In this document: piece after piece, positions 35,842 through 45,170 of the stretch | How positions within the stretch are numbered: the stretch's first letter is position 1 | Layout: every line of letters starts with the position of its first letter | Source of the DNA: JBHENC01 sp051000345 | Lineage (GTDB): Bacteria > Acidobacteriota > Blastocatellia > Pyrinomonadales > Pyrinomonadaceae | Assembly (NCBI GenBank): GCA_051000345.1 | Contig: JBPCOJ010000067.1 | Coordinates: 20,424 to 84,423 of the forward strand | Reading direction: 5' to 3' | Length of the DNA: 64,000 nt | Notes under the pieces: model-generated | Told to the model about the DNA's origin: nothing | What the model saw: the letters and a program-made list of their open reading frames with translations, nothing else | The model's database searches: none | Made by a program: the position numbers and the translations under genes

Positions 35842-36804
35842 CTATGTCAAAGGTGATTTTCCGGCAACAGCCGACGCTTCATCCGTTGGTAAAGAGTGAC
35901 CGCAAATGAATGCCGCCGCTTGGCGTAGAGCGATGCGGGATTCCGGCACGATGCCGTCGAGCATTTGCCAGCAGTGAAACAGACCGTCATAGATTTCCAG
36001 CGTGCTGCTTCCACCGGCTTCCCTAACTTTAGCATCCACGCGGCGCGAATCATCCAGCAGTATTTCAGTCGAGCTGACTTGCAAAAGCAGCGGCGGCAAT
36101 CCGCCAAGATCGGCGAAGACCGGCGACGCATACGGATCGAGCGGAGAGGCTTTGCCGAGATACGCGGCGGCAAATTCGGCGATGTTCTCCGTGCGGAACA
36201 TCTGGCAACGGTCATCGTTGGACGAAACGGATGCGCCTGTTCCCGCAAGGTCTGTCCAAGGAGAAAAGCAGACGGCGCACGATGGAAGCGGCAGTCCTGC
36301 GTCTCGCGCACGCAGAAGTGTGCCGAGCACAAGCCCGCCGCCCGCCGAATCGCCCGCAAGGGAAATCATGTTCGCGTGCAATCCCTGTTCGAGCAGCCAG
36401 CGATAGGCGGCGACTGAATTATCGAGCGCCGCAGGGAATCTGTGTTCGGGAGCGAGCGGATAATCGAGTGCGAATACACGTCGGCGTGTCAGGCGCGCGA
36501 GCGCCGCCGTGATCGGGCGATGCGTCGCGGGGGAGCAGGAAACGTAGCCGCCTCCATGCAGATACAAGATGACTTTTTGATTTGGTTCGATTGGTATAAC
36601 CCACTCGCCGCGCACGCCCGCATCATCATCAACAAACGGCAAGAGGCGCAGTCCGCGAGTCCGAAGCCATTGAAACAAACGCGTCGCGCCGAAGAGACGA
36701 CGCGATCTGCGTGCGACTGCCTGCTCATCGTTTCCCCAACGCCGCCGCCGGATAAGCGTTCGGACGAATAGGTTAAAGCAACGTGCCTGCCAGCTAATCA
36801 TCAT
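35842..36804 (-). CDS. Alpha/beta hydrolase of the hormone-sensitive lipase family
   Basis: A 320-residue esterase-type hydrolase. The HSL oxyanion motif HGGGYVSCSP and the nucleophile elbow GDSAGGG (catalytic serine) are clear, with later LDDSRRVDAKV (catalytic Asp region) and GLFHCWQM (catalytic His). It probably cleaves short-chain carboxyl esters; the natural substrate is unknown. There is no signal peptide. The ATG at 36804 gives the normal length. About 245 bp upstream of the 35596 start and downstream of this stop hold no feature I can see. Confidence 0.9.
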   Translation of the reverse strand: MMISWQARCFNLFVRTLIRRRRWGNDEQAVARRSRRLFGATRLFQWLRTRGLRLLPFVDDDAGVRGEWVIPIEPNQKVILYLHGGGYVSCSPATHRPITAALARLTRRRVFALDYPLAPEHRFPAALDNSVAAYRWLLEQGLHANMISLAGDSAGGGLVLGTLLRARDAGLPLPSCAVCFSPWTDLAGTGASVSSNDDRCQMFRTENIAEFAAAYLGKASPLDPYASPVFADLGGLPPLLLQVSSTEILLDDSRRVDAKVREAGGSSTLEIYDGLFHCWQMLDGIVPESRIALRQAAAFICGHSLPTDEASAVAGKSPLT

Positions 36805-36889
36805 CTTTGAGTATGCAACAGAACTACTGCTCTAAGCGGCTGGTAATTAAATACTGATAATCGAATGCTGAACGTAGTAGGGCATCGTT

Positions 36890-37312
36890 TTATTGCGTGG
36901 AGTAAAGCTGCGTGCTGCGCGCTGTGTGGTCGAAGGTGTAGTGATAAACGTAGCCGGGAAGCGGAATCGGGCGCGTGAATTGCACTCTCGCTTCCATGCG
37001 CCCGTCGCGCCTGATGGCGGTGATGCTCGCATCGTCCGGCACGCTGTAATCGGCGGCACTGGCCTTCAATTGCGCCTTCACCCAGTCGCTCGATTGCGTT
37101 TGCCCGAAGGTCGCTTTATCGACGGTCTGCTGCATCAAGTCTTTGTATTGATAAGCGTGGATGGCGACAGGCACATACTGTGATGCGGTATAGACGATGA
37201 GCGCGAGCAATAATAGAGTGACGAAAAACTTAAGGCGCGCGCTGCCCCGCTCTCCCGTTTTGATGCGAATTTGTTTCGCCGTGCCTCTTTGATTTTCGGA
37301 TATATCTTTCAT
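36890..37312 (-). CDS. Single-pass membrane protein of unknown function
   Basis: A 140-residue protein with a basic cytoplasmic N-terminus, one transmembrane segment (FFVTLLLLALIVYTASQYV), and an outer domain that starts AYQYKDLMQQTVDKA. The arrangement resembles DUF4845-type pilus-associated membrane proteins, but the match is only in layout. GGAAAAG upstream of the ATG may be the ribosome site. The gene lies 16 bp after the aroB stop on the same strand, so it probably belongs to that transcript. Confidence 0.7.
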   Translation of the reverse strand: MKDISENQRGTAKQIRIKTGERGSARLKFFVTLLLLALIVYTASQYVPVAIHAYQYKDLMQQTVDKATFGQTQSSDWVKAQLKASAADYSVPDDASITAIRRDGRMEARVQFTRPIPLPGYVYHYTFDHTARSTQLYSTQ

Positions 37313-37328
37313 CCTGATTTCTTTTCCT

Positions 37329-38507
37329 TTAAGAAGTATGCCTTAATCCGGCGCGAAGCGAGGCGCGGAGAATTCGCGGCGGAATTTCGTTGCCGCTGAC
37401 AATCCTTGCGCATCCAATTTTTTCGAGCAGCACCCATTTGATTTCGCCGCCAACGCTTTTTTTATCGCCGATTGTTGCGCGAAGAATCGACTCTTCATCG
37501 AGGTCGTCGGCGCGCGGTAAATTGCCTGCTAAAGCGATGGCAGCGCGCAAGCCTTTCAATTCTACCGCATCGCACAAGCCAGCGCGCACGGAAATTTCGC
37601 CCGCCACCAGCATACCGTAACCGACGGCTTCGCCGTGACGGAATCTTTTGTAATGTGTAACGGCTTCGAGCGCGTGCGCGATGGTGTGGCCGAAGTTTAA
37701 GATGCGGCGCGAACGTGTGTCCGTGCGCGAGAGTTCTTCACGTTCGTCGTTCGCGACGATTGAAGCTTTGAAGCAGCACTGCGCGGCGATTAATTCGCGC
37801 AAACCTTTTATGCGATCTTCCGCGTTTCTTCGCGCCGTTCGTTTATCGAGTAGAAAGCGTTGCGTTAGGTTGAAGAGTTTGCGGCTGCCGATTGCGCCCT
37901 GCTTGACGGCTTCGCACCACCCGGCGGTCAATTCGCGCGCGGGCAAAGTGCGAAGCGTTAGAGCATCCACGATGACTGCGCGCGGATGATGAAACGCGCC
38001 GATGGAGTTTTTACCGTGAACCGTATTAACGGCTGTTTTGCCGCCGACAGAGGAATCTATCTGCGCGAGAAGCGTGGTAGGGATTTGCAATACAGCGATG
38101 CCGCGTAAGTAAAGCGCCGCCGCGAGTCCTGCGAGATCGCCGACGACGCCGCCGCCGAGAGCGACAACAACATCGCTGCGTTCTATTTTGGCGGTTTGTA
38201 AAGCGTTGAGCGATTGTTCCAGCGTGCGCAGGGATTTGTAGCGCTCGCCGTCGCCAATCAAGAAAACGTGCGTCTCGAAATCGCTTTCGCGCAGGCTTTC
38301 GCGCACCGCTATTCCGTAAAGATCGTAAACTTTTTTGTTGGAAATGATGAACGCGCGGTTCGCATGTGGAGTCAAAACGCGGCGCGCGGTGCAGCCGGAT
38401 GCGGCAAGCAGGCTCTCGCCGATTTCTATTTCATACCCGAACGCCGCGCTTCCAGCGAGACGCACGCGGACGCGCTCTGTGGTTTCTTTTTTAGCGTGCG
38501 CTGACAT
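37329..38507 (-). CDS. aroB: 3-dehydroquinate synthase
   Basis: AroB converts DAHP to 3-dehydroquinate, the second step of the shikimate pathway, using NAD and a divalent metal. The 392 residues contain GGGVVGDLAGLAAALYLRG (NAD binding), QIPTTLLAQIDSSVGGKTAVN, and the metal ligands in the HTIAHALE and RHGEAVGYGM segments. The ATG at 38507 is preferred over a TTG six bases upstream. The start overlaps the end of the upstream M3 peptidase gene by 17 bp, so the two are co-transcribed and probably coupled. Confidence 0.95.
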   Translation of the reverse strand: MSAHAKKETTERVRVRLAGSAAFGYEIEIGESLLAASGCTARRVLTPHANRAFIISNKKVYDLYGIAVRESLRESDFETHVFLIGDGERYKSLRTLEQSLNALQTAKIERSDVVVALGGGVVGDLAGLAAALYLRGIAVLQIPTTLLAQIDSSVGGKTAVNTVHGKNSIGAFHHPRAVIVDALTLRTLPARELTAGWCEAVKQGAIGSRKLFNLTQRFLLDKRTARRNAEDRIKGLRELIAAQCCFKASIVANDEREELSRTDTRSRRILNFGHTIAHALEAVTHYKRFRHGEAVGYGMLVAGEISVRAGLCDAVELKGLRAAIALAGNLPRADDLDEESILRATIGDKKSVGGEIKWVLLEKIGCARIVSGNEIPPRILRASLRAGLRHTS

Positions 38508-40017
38508 TCGCAATCAAAGTGTCTGCCAATAGCTCGAAGCTGATGTCGCCGAAGCCTATGTGCTGCGCGAGTTCTTCGACGGAGTAGCGCGAGGCAGTAT
38601 TCCAGAGATCGATCATTTCATCGCCCGCCTTGCGCGAAGACCACCAGCGGCGGCCATAGCGCACGCGCAAGTGTTCGCGCAAGCACACTTCAAAGGCCCA
38701 CGCGCGCAAATAATCCGCCGCGTAAAACCCGTCGTCAACGTCCCACAAATAAAGCTCCGGGCTGCGCGCGAAACCCGTCGCTTGCGTTAAGAGCGTCGCG
38801 TAAGTCTCCTTCATCTGCGTCGAACGCAACGTGTTCGCGTCCGCATCATGCAAAGCTCTTTCGTAAATCAGCTTAGCGCAGTGGCGGCGCACGTTATGCA
38901 GCGCAAGAAGCGAGAGGCGGCGCATGATGTGTTGCGCGCGATCAGGCCGCAAGTGCCGCTGTTCCGCAATCCACGCGGCATCCTGAAAAAGATTATTAAG
39001 CAGAAAGGCATGAGCCTCGCACGTCGCGTAATCCGGCGAATAAAGAAATTCCGGGTACTGCTGAATTAGTTCGCGCGAAGACCAGCCGAAGTGCTGCGCG
39101 TGTCCCGCTTCGTGAAAGAAAACAGTGTAATCGTAAGCGCCGCCGATGGGCGCAAGCAGAAGGCGCACATCGTCCGGCGGAGCGATGCGAAAACAGGCGG
39201 CGCGCGGATTCTTGAAGGGACGCGCTTCCGTATCTATGTGGATATTATTTTGTGTCTCCGCGCGAATCCCTAGATTTTCCATCGCTGAAAAGTAGGTCTT
39301 CATCAACTCGCGCGCGGGAAAAAAATCGTCCAGATCGCTCATGCGTTGGAAATAGAAAAAGTCCGCGTGCTGAAGTTCATCGGTCTTTGCCGCAGGCAGT
39401 TGCTTTGCCGTCCATTCAACGAGCGCCACAGTGTAGGCGCTCTGCGTTCGCTCGAGAAACTTTTGCGCGGAGAAAGCCAGTTGGTCGTAGTCTATGCGCT
39501 TAATGTCTGCGAAGAGTGCGCGGTAGGATTCCGTGCCGAGCGTGCGTGATTCACCGTGAAAGGAATCGAGGCGCGCGGCGCGCAGATCGTTGCATGAAGC
39601 GAGCGCGTCGATCCAGCGCGCGGTTAATTCACGACGCCGCGCGGCATTCGTTTCGTTGGCAATCTTTTCGGGAATGTTGTGGACGGGAAGGCTGTCATCT
39701 TCCCAAGCGATGCGAACGCTCGATTCACAGAGCGCGCGCTCATCCGTCAACTCTCGCACATGCGCTTCCAGATAACCGATGCGCGCCGCGCCATTCAACG
39801 CGTGCAGGCTGGCACGCTCCGTTTCGAGATGCGCGGGAACGGATTCCTCGGCGCGCGCCAGATCATTGACGGCTTCGCGCGTGAACAAATCGCTATAACG
39901 CTCGTAGATTTGACGTGAGCGGAGTTCCGGCTCGAAGCCCGCGCGGTAATCGTAGTGCGCCAATTCAAAAGCGGAATTAAACTCGGCAAACTCGCGTCGA
40001 TAGTCGCTTATATCCAT
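38491..40017 (-). CDS. M3 family oligopeptidase-like protein
   Basis: A 508-residue zinc metallopeptidase-like protein. The zinc motif HEAGHAQHF lies in the C-terminal third, preceded by GGAYDYTVFF and followed by a glutamate-bearing helix (ATCEAHAFLLNN), as in M3 (thimet/PepF) enzymes. It is shorter than PepF (about 600). I place the start at the ATG at 40017 (MDISDYRRE); an in-frame start at 40188 would add 57 residues of non-protein-like sequence. The stop overlaps aroB. A candidate small RNA lies upstream in the same direction. Confidence 0.88.
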   Translation of the reverse strand: MDISDYRREFAEFNSAFELAHYDYRAGFEPELRSRQIYERYSDLFTREAVNDLARAEESVPAHLETERASLHALNGAARIGYLEAHVRELTDERALCESSVRIAWEDDSLPVHNIPEKIANETNAARRRELTARWIDALASCNDLRAARLDSFHGESRTLGTESYRALFADIKRIDYDQLAFSAQKFLERTQSAYTVALVEWTAKQLPAAKTDELQHADFFYFQRMSDLDDFFPARELMKTYFSAMENLGIRAETQNNIHIDTEARPFKNPRAACFRIAPPDDVRLLLAPIGGAYDYTVFFHEAGHAQHFGWSSRELIQQYPEFLYSPDYATCEAHAFLLNNLFQDAAWIAEQRHLRPDRAQHIMRRLSLLALHNVRRHCAKLIYERALHDADANTLRSTQMKETYATLLTQATGFARSPELYLWDVDDGFYAADYLRAWAFEVCLREHLRVRYGRRWWSSRKAGDEMIDLWNTASRYSVEELAQHIGFGDISFELLADTLIANVSAR

Positions 40018-40164
40018 GCTCGGCGGGAGCGTAGAAGCTCTGCTTTCACTAAAGTTAGTCGGAGAAAAACGGTCGGAAGCACAACGAACGGATTGTAGCA
40101 TAATGTTGAAAGTCGAAAGGCGAGCGGCGAAAATTTGTGACGGAAGAAGAATCGCGTGGCGTGG

Positions 40165-40281
40165 ACATAAAGCGAGAGGGCATGGCAACGTGGGAGTCTG
40201 CCATGCCCTCTCTAATGCGTGGTTACTGTCCTCACCCCAGCAACCACTGAGACGGAGGATCCACCAACCGTCTCTTCTTGC
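40165..40281 (-). ncRNA. Candidate small structured RNA (three hairpins)
   Basis: Reading leftward, three stem-loops follow one another. H1 has stem GAGACGG/CCGTCTC (plus-strand 40268-40274 with 40249-40255) and a 12-base loop containing GGATCC. H2 has stem 40238-40247 with 40219-40228 (GTGGTT/AACCAC plus CAG/CTG around one mismatch) and loop GGGTGAGGA. H3 has perfect 14-bp arms at 40199-40212 and 40174-40187 with an 11-base loop. A sigma-70-type promoter sits immediately upstream. H3 looks like a terminator stem, but only GCTTTAT follows, so termination is uncertain. It could instead be a structured leader of the M3 peptidase gene. CCTCC at the H1 loop-stem junction can pair with Shine-Dalgarno sequences. 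Confidence 0.5.
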
Positions 40282-40286
40282 CCCGC

Positions 40287-40316
40287 AATATACACCGCAA
40301 TGCTTATGCCATGCAA
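40287..40316 (-). promoter_or_regulatory. Promoter of the candidate small RNA
   Basis: Reading leftward, TTGCAT (plus-strand 40311-40316) and TATATT (40287-40292) are separated by 18 bases, a good sigma-70 arrangement. The expected transcription start is near 40280, just ahead of hairpin H1. Confidence 0.55.
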
Positions 40317-40473
40317 GCGCTAATTAGTGAAATCCATCTATCTCACGCTTTTTCGCGGAAGTCTTCTTTATAACTCTCTTTATTGATTCTGAAAGCACAG
40401 GGTAAAACATACCCGACACGTAGATTTTACACGCAAGACCGCGTAAGAAATACGGTGCGGGGTACTCTCGGGT

Positions 40474-41865
40474 TTAGTTTCCAAGTCTCTCTTTGATGAC
40501 GGCGGCGAGCGTTTTTGCTTGTCGCTCGATTTCTTCCTGATGCTCGCCTTCGATCATCACGCGCGCCAGATTCTCCGTTCCCGAATAACGCAACAGCAGC
40601 CGCCCGCGCCCCTTCAATTCCGCTTCGACGATTTGCGCTACGTGCATAATTTCCGGCATGTCCGCGAAAGGCCGCTTTTCCCGAACACGCACGTTGACGA
40701 GCACTTGCGGATAACGCTCGAAGCCTTCGGTCAATTCGTCGAGCCGCGCGCCGCTCTCCTGCATCGCGCGTAACAGAAAAAGCGTTGTCATCATGCCGTC
40801 ACCGGCGAGGCTGCGGCGCGGGAAAATAAGGTGGCCGGATTGTTCGCCGCCTAGCTCGGTGTTTGTTTTGAGCAATTCTTCGAGCACGTATTTGTCGCCG
40901 ACATCGGCGCGCAAAAGTTCTATGCCGCGCGAGCGCAGGGCAAGCTCAAGCCCTATGTTGCTCATCACAGTTGCGACGACGGCGTTGCCCGCAAGTTCTC
41001 CGCGTTTTTGTAAATAACCGGACATCGCCCACAGCGTCGCATCGCCGTCAACGAATTCGCCACGCGCATCGACAAAGAGCGCGCGGTCTGCGTCGCCGTC
41101 AAAAGCGACTCCCAAATCCGCGCCGCTCTCGATGACTTTGCGGCGCAGTCCTTCGATGTGCAGCGAGCCGCAATCGAGATTGATGTTGCGTCCGTCAGGC
41201 GTGTTATTAATCGCCGTCACGCTCGCGCCGAGACGCTGGAATAAATTGGGCGCTAATTGAAACGCCGCGCCGTTCGCGCAATCCAGCACGAGCTTCAGGT
41301 TTGAGAGCGACAGACCGTCACCGACTTCCTGCGCGAGATAATCGAGATAGCGCTCTCTGAAGGCGGCGGCTTGATTGTCCTCGCTGCCAGCATCATGTTG
41401 CTTTGAAAAGTTTGTTGAAAAATCTTTGGCCTCTTGTGCTTCGGGCGCAGAGGTTCCGGCGTGAATGTGTGCTTCGATGCGGCGCTCTGTTTCGTCGTCT
41501 ATTTTGCGTCCCGACGGAGCAAAAATTTTGATACCGTTATCCTGATATGGATTGTGCGAAGCGCTGACGACGACTCCCGCGTCCGCCGGTAAAGTGCGCG
41601 CTAGGTAAGCGACGCCCGGTGTCGTAATAACGCCCGCCGATTCACACACCGCGCCCGCTTCACGCGCGCCCGCGATGAGCGCCGCTTCGATCCACTCGCC
41701 GGACTCGCGCGTGTCGCGCCCGATGACAAGGCGTGTGGTTTGATTACCGGATTTTTCCGCGAGATGCTCTGCGAGAGCGCGTCCGGCAATGCGTATGCTG
41801 TGCGCGTCGAGCGGAAAGCGTCCGGCCTCGCCGCGTATTCCGTCTGTGCCGAAAAGTTTTGCCAT
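40474..41865 (-). CDS. glmM: Phosphoglucosamine mutase
   Basis: GlmM turns glucosamine-6-phosphate into glucosamine-1-phosphate on the way to UDP-GlcNAc and peptidoglycan. The 463 residues begin KLFGTDGIRGEAG; the phosphoserine is in SASHNPYQDNG, the metal-binding loop is DGDADR, and the sugar-binding GEQSGH and phosphate-binding RYSGTEN loops follow. I chose the ATG at 41865, which fits the family N-terminus; five codons upstream is a weaker start. It is the last gene of the cdaA-cdaR-glmM operon. In other bacteria CdaA is controlled by both CdaR and GlmM. Confidence 0.97.
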   Translation of the reverse strand: MAKLFGTDGIRGEAGRFPLDAHSIRIAGRALAEHLAEKSGNQTTRLVIGRDTRESGEWIEAALIAGAREAGAVCESAGVITTPGVAYLARTLPADAGVVVSASHNPYQDNGIKIFAPSGRKIDDETERRIEAHIHAGTSAPEAQEAKDFSTNFSKQHDAGSEDNQAAAFRERYLDYLAQEVGDGLSLSNLKLVLDCANGAAFQLAPNLFQRLGASVTAINNTPDGRNINLDCGSLHIEGLRRKVIESGADLGVAFDGDADRALFVDARGEFVDGDATLWAMSGYLQKRGELAGNAVVATVMSNIGLELALRSRGIELLRADVGDKYVLEELLKTNTELGGEQSGHLIFPRRSLAGDGMMTTLFLLRAMQESGARLDELTEGFERYPQVLVNVRVREKRPFADMPEIMHVAQIVEAELKGRGRLLLRYSGTENLARVMIEGEHQEEIERQAKTLAAVIKERLGN

Positions 41866-41991
41866 ATATGTATGCTGCAATTTTTAGATTCACGTCGCAA
41901 GACAAGCGACGTGCGCGTTGTCTCAAGATATTTGGAACACTGAATTTATGTTTGGGATACTGACTTTCGCTGCATCCTGCGCGGCATAACG

Positions 41992-42729
41992 TCAAGGGTT
42001 GTTGCCAGCCTTAGCGATCTCTAGCTGCACGCTGACAGTTGCATCGAGCGCGTTAATTTTCGGATCGTCGATGTCTACAGCGACTTGCGCAACAGTCGTC
42101 GTGTCGCGCAGCGAGTCGAGTTGAATGGATTCTGTTAAAGCGTGTTCCAACGCGTTCACGCGGCTCGCGGGGCCGCGTACTCTAACCTTCGCGGGAACGA
42201 TGTTGACGGCGCGCAGTTCATAACCTTCTGGGAGCTTGCCTTCAAAACGCGGCGCAATTGTTACTTCACGCTGCACGCGCGGTTCAAGATGCAGAGGCAC
42301 GTTCGACGGCTCGATGCGCGTCAGGCGCACGCCGTCCGGCAATTCCAGACGAACGCTTTCGGGCGTCAGACGTATAACTCTCTCGCCCGGTTTGCGGTCG
42401 CTGATGTCTACATAAGCGACTAAATCGCGGACGTTGATGCGGTCAAGCGCCTGACGACTTCCCGCGAATGTCGCTGCGATGTCGCCGCGCAGATCATTGC
42501 TGATTTCCATATCCGTGGGCAAACGAAAAGTAAGTTGAATGCCGGACAAGCGAATCGTCGCGCGCGCGCGCTGTCCCGTCAGCCCGTACCACAGTCCGAG
42601 CGTGAGCGCGAGCGCGAGAAGTTTCAACAATAGATCATCGAGAAAAATTTTGCGCAGCCAATTATGCCGCGCCGCCTGTGTATGTTGGCGCGCATAAAAT
42701 TCTCGTCCATCATCGCCGCGAAAAGGCAT
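41992..42729 (-). CDS. cdaR: YbbR-domain protein, CdaA regulator
   Basis: A 245-residue protein with one N-terminal transmembrane segment (DLLLKLLALALTLGLWYGL) and an extracytoplasmic part of YbbR-type beta domains (for example PSNVPLHLEPRVQREVTI and LPEGYELRAVNIVPAKVRVRG split between repeats). CdaR proteins bind and control the diadenylate cyclase CdaA. It is shorter than the Bacillus version (about 480), with two or so YbbR units. It sits between cdaA and glmM on the same strand, the classic operon order, which supports the call strongly. Confidence 0.88.
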   Translation of the reverse strand: MPFRGDDGREFYARQHTQAARHNWLRKIFLDDLLLKLLALALTLGLWYGLTGQRARATIRLSGIQLTFRLPTDMEISNDLRGDIAATFAGSRQALDRINVRDLVAYVDISDRKPGERVIRLTPESVRLELPDGVRLTRIEPSNVPLHLEPRVQREVTIAPRFEGKLPEGYELRAVNIVPAKVRVRGPASRVNALEHALTESIQLDSLRDTTTVAQVAVDIDDPKINALDATVSVQLEIAKAGNNP

Positions 42730-42894
42730 AAGAATGAAAAGCGAGTATTCAGGAGGCAGAAGGCAAAAACAGAAGTAGGAGACCGGAGTCAGAAGTCAGA
42801 ATGAAAAAGCAGTGAGGATGACCTTTGCACCAAATTCTCTCGTCGTTTGGTTTACTTCTTAAGCTGCATTTATTCTGTCTCCTGACTTCTATTC
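42730..42894. repeat. Intra-operon repeat between cdaA and cdaR
   Basis: This 165-bp spacer holds GCGAGTATTCAG (42741-42752) and TCAGAAGTCAGAAT (42789-42802), both found again in the spacer at 60738-60766. A partly complementary segment lies near 42871-42890 (TGACTTCT), allowing a long imperfect hairpin. It may attenuate or process the operon mRNA. Confidence 0.6.
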
Positions 42895-43755
42895 TTACGT
42901 TGACACTGCTTCATTGGCTTCGGTTTCAGCTTCCGGCAAGGCTTTTTCCTTTGCGCGTTTCTGCGATTCTGCGGAAGATTCGAGCGCTTGAAAAATAGCG
43001 GCGCGTAGTTTCGTGGCATCGAAACCGCGTTTGATGCGCCCGCCTTGCACAAAGGAAATTAAGCCTGTTTCTTCCGAAACAACGACCACCACCGCGTCGG
43101 AATCTTCCGTGATGCCGATGGCCGCGCGGTGGCGTGTGCCGAGGTCTTTCGAGAGCATCGAGTTCAAAGTGAGCGGCAGAAAACACGCGGCGGCGGCGAC
43201 GCGATGACGCCGCACGATAACCGCGCCGTCGTGTAAGGGCGTCGTCGGGTTAAAGATCGTCACCAGCAGATCGTAGCTTAATTCGGCATCGAGTTTGACG
43301 CCGCCGTCAATCACGTTTTTGAGTCCGACGCCGCGTTCGATGACGATCAGCGCGCCCGTCTTGGTCGAGGCCAGAGTGGTTGCCGCGAGCACGATTTCGT
43401 CATACGCGCCTTCGCCGAATTGCCCGCTCTGGCGGCGCGTGAAGGGCATTTGAAAGCGATTGCCGAAGCCGATCAGCGCCTGCCTGATTTCAGATTGAAA
43501 AAGCACGATGACGGCGACGGGCAGATAAAAAACTCCGCCGCGCAGCACAAATTCGAGCGTCGTCAAATCCTGATAAACGGCGAACCAGTAAAGCAAGGCG
43601 AAGGCCGCCAGCGCTGCCATCATCGGCGCGGCGCGTGTTCCGCGCACGAGTTTCAAGATGGTGTACACGATCAGAAAGACGAGCGCGATGTCCGCCAGAT
43701 TGCGCGGCTCGAACAGTCTTACCAATTGCTCTTTGTATGGCAGCAGTAAAAGCAC
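42895..43755 (-). CDS. cdaA: Diadenylate cyclase CdaA
   Basis: CdaA makes cyclic di-AMP from two ATP. Three transmembrane segments (from about residue 20, 43 and 70) precede the DAC domain, where the conserved DGA (LHDGAVIV) and RHR (GTRHRAAIG) motifs bind ATP and metal. A charged 25-residue tail follows. The start is a GTG at 43755. With cdaR and glmM it forms the conserved operon linking c-di-AMP to cell wall synthesis. It is the only c-di-AMP enzyme in the window; no phosphodiesterase was seen. Confidence 0.95.
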   Translation of the reverse strand: MLLLLPYKEQLVRLFEPRNLADIALVFLIVYTILKLVRGTRAAPMMAALAAFALLYWFAVYQDLTTLEFVLRGGVFYLPVAVIVLFQSEIRQALIGFGNRFQMPFTRRQSGQFGEGAYDEIVLAATTLASTKTGALIVIERGVGLKNVIDGGVKLDAELSYDLLVTIFNPTTPLHDGAVIVRRHRVAAAACFLPLTLNSMLSKDLGTRHRAAIGITEDSDAVVVVVSEETGLISFVQGGRIKRGFDATKLRAAIFQALESSAESQKRAKEKALPEAETEANEAVST

Positions 43756-44022
43756 TTTTCAACGTCTCTTTGAAACAGTGTGCGGTCAATTGATTAAGGA
43801 CGATACTCCGAATAAATAAGTTTCCGGCTGCTCCTTGAAGCCATATTGAACATTCGTTTTGACAGCGCTCGATACGGCTCTAAGGTCAGCAAACTCCGTG
43901 TGGATTATCTTGCAAAAAAACTCACAAGGCAAGAGCGCGACGTCAGAATGCTCGGCAAGCAATTTTGGAAGCCATGTTTAAGAGCATTTTGATGTTTAAT
44001 CTCGGGCGGGCGTGAAGTGATT

Positions 44023-45165
44023 TTAAGGCTCGACGCGGCGCTTTTGTTGCACGGATTGCAGAAAGCCGATGAGTTCGCCGCGCGTGTCCAAGACGGCCAG
44101 AGAATGCGTGCCGTTTCGCCGCATCAGTGCCTCGGCCTGCGTCATCGCTGTTGAGGATTGGACGAAGAGTTGATCGCTCACGGGACGCATCACATCGCGC
44201 GCGTATGTATGCCGCCAGCGCTCGCGCGGCAACGCCTTCAAATCTTCGAGGAAGAGTATGCCGTGCAGTTGGCGCCCGCGCGCCACGGGAAAACTCGTTT
44301 GGCGATAACGCGGCAGAACGTCGTCGATAAAGTTGCTCACCAGAATATCCGGCTCAATCGCAATCGGCGCAATCATCGCGTCGGCCACCGTCGCAGGCGC
44401 AGCATAACGCGCAACACGCACAACGCTGATCGCCGCGTCGAGTAGAAACAGCCCGACCAAGACCGTCCACAAACCCATCGCAAGGGCTTGAAAGTTCGGT
44501 GCGAAAATCATGTAGACGCCGAAGACGATGAGCGTCGCGGCAATCAGCACGCCGCAGATTCCTGCCTTGCGCGTCGCATCCGCGATGTCGCCGCTTTTGT
44601 GCCAGAGCAACGCGCGCAGCACACGCCCGCCGTCGAGCGGATAGCCCGGAAAAAGATTAAAGACGGCGAGCAACAGATTCCCCGCGCCGATAAAAAAGAA
44701 GACCGCGACGGTCAAACGATAATCGCCGAGCGAGGCAATCGCCGCCGCCGCAATGCCGGTCATCGCAAACAAAAAACTCGCCGCAGGGCCTGCAATGGCG
44801 ATGCGAAATTCCGCGCCCGGACTGTCCGGCTCACGACTTAGGCGCGCGAGGCCGCCGAACGGATGCAGCACTATTTCTTCGATGCCGATTCCTTCGGCGC
44901 GTCCCATCAACGCGTGCGACAGTTCATGCCCGAGCACGGAGAGAAATAATCCGACAGTCGTCGCAAGGCCGAGCATCCACGCCGTCAACGAATCTGCGGG
45001 CGGCACAAGCAGAGTTCCGATCATCGTCGCGCCGTTCTGCAATCGCGCCGCCGTCAGCCAGACGCTCAAGGCAAAGACGGCGAACCAGCGGTAATCTATA
45101 CGCACGGGAATTCCGTAAATGCGCATTACCGTCAGTTGTCTTTTGAAGAACCCGGCGATATTCAT
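44023..45165 (-). CDS. Site-2 protease family M50 metalloprotease with CBS domains
   Basis: A 380-residue polytopic intramembrane zinc protease. HELSH (in LGHELSHALMG) and NLFPGYPLDGGRVLR supply the zinc ligands. About six hydrophobic segments are visible. The C-terminal 130 residues form a CBS-domain pair (ADAMIAPIAIEPDILVSNF and DVMRPVSDQL), which often senses adenine nucleotides. This is the SpoIVFB-like, CBS-containing subgroup. It may be co-transcribed with the secreted protein gene upstream, whose stop is 6 bp away. Confidence 0.93.
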   Translation of the reverse strand: MNIAGFFKRQLTVMRIYGIPVRIDYRWFAVFALSVWLTAARLQNGATMIGTLLVPPADSLTAWMLGLATTVGLFLSVLGHELSHALMGRAEGIGIEEIVLHPFGGLARLSREPDSPGAEFRIAIAGPAASFLFAMTGIAAAAIASLGDYRLTVAVFFFIGAGNLLLAVFNLFPGYPLDGGRVLRALLWHKSGDIADATRKAGICGVLIAATLIVFGVYMIFAPNFQALAMGLWTVLVGLFLLDAAISVVRVARYAAPATVADAMIAPIAIEPDILVSNFIDDVLPRYRQTSFPVARGRQLHGILFLEDLKALPRERWRHTYARDVMRPVSDQLFVQSSTAMTQAEALMRRNGTHSLAVLDTRGELIGFLQSVQQKRRVEP

Positions 45166-45170
45166 TCCGC

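Larger units (their letters stand above)
40018..40473. other. Intergenic region holding a candidate small RNA
   Basis: No protein gene is visible in these 456 bases between glmM and the M3 peptidase gene, both leftward. The stretch 40165-40281 holds three hairpins with a promoter (listed separately). The rest, 40320-40473, is AT-richer and shows nothing I can name. Confidence 0.7.

Noticed and set aside
40165..40281. 6S RNA as the identity of the three-hairpin RNA
   Set aside because: It is much shorter than 6S RNA and lacks a single long rod with a central bubble.
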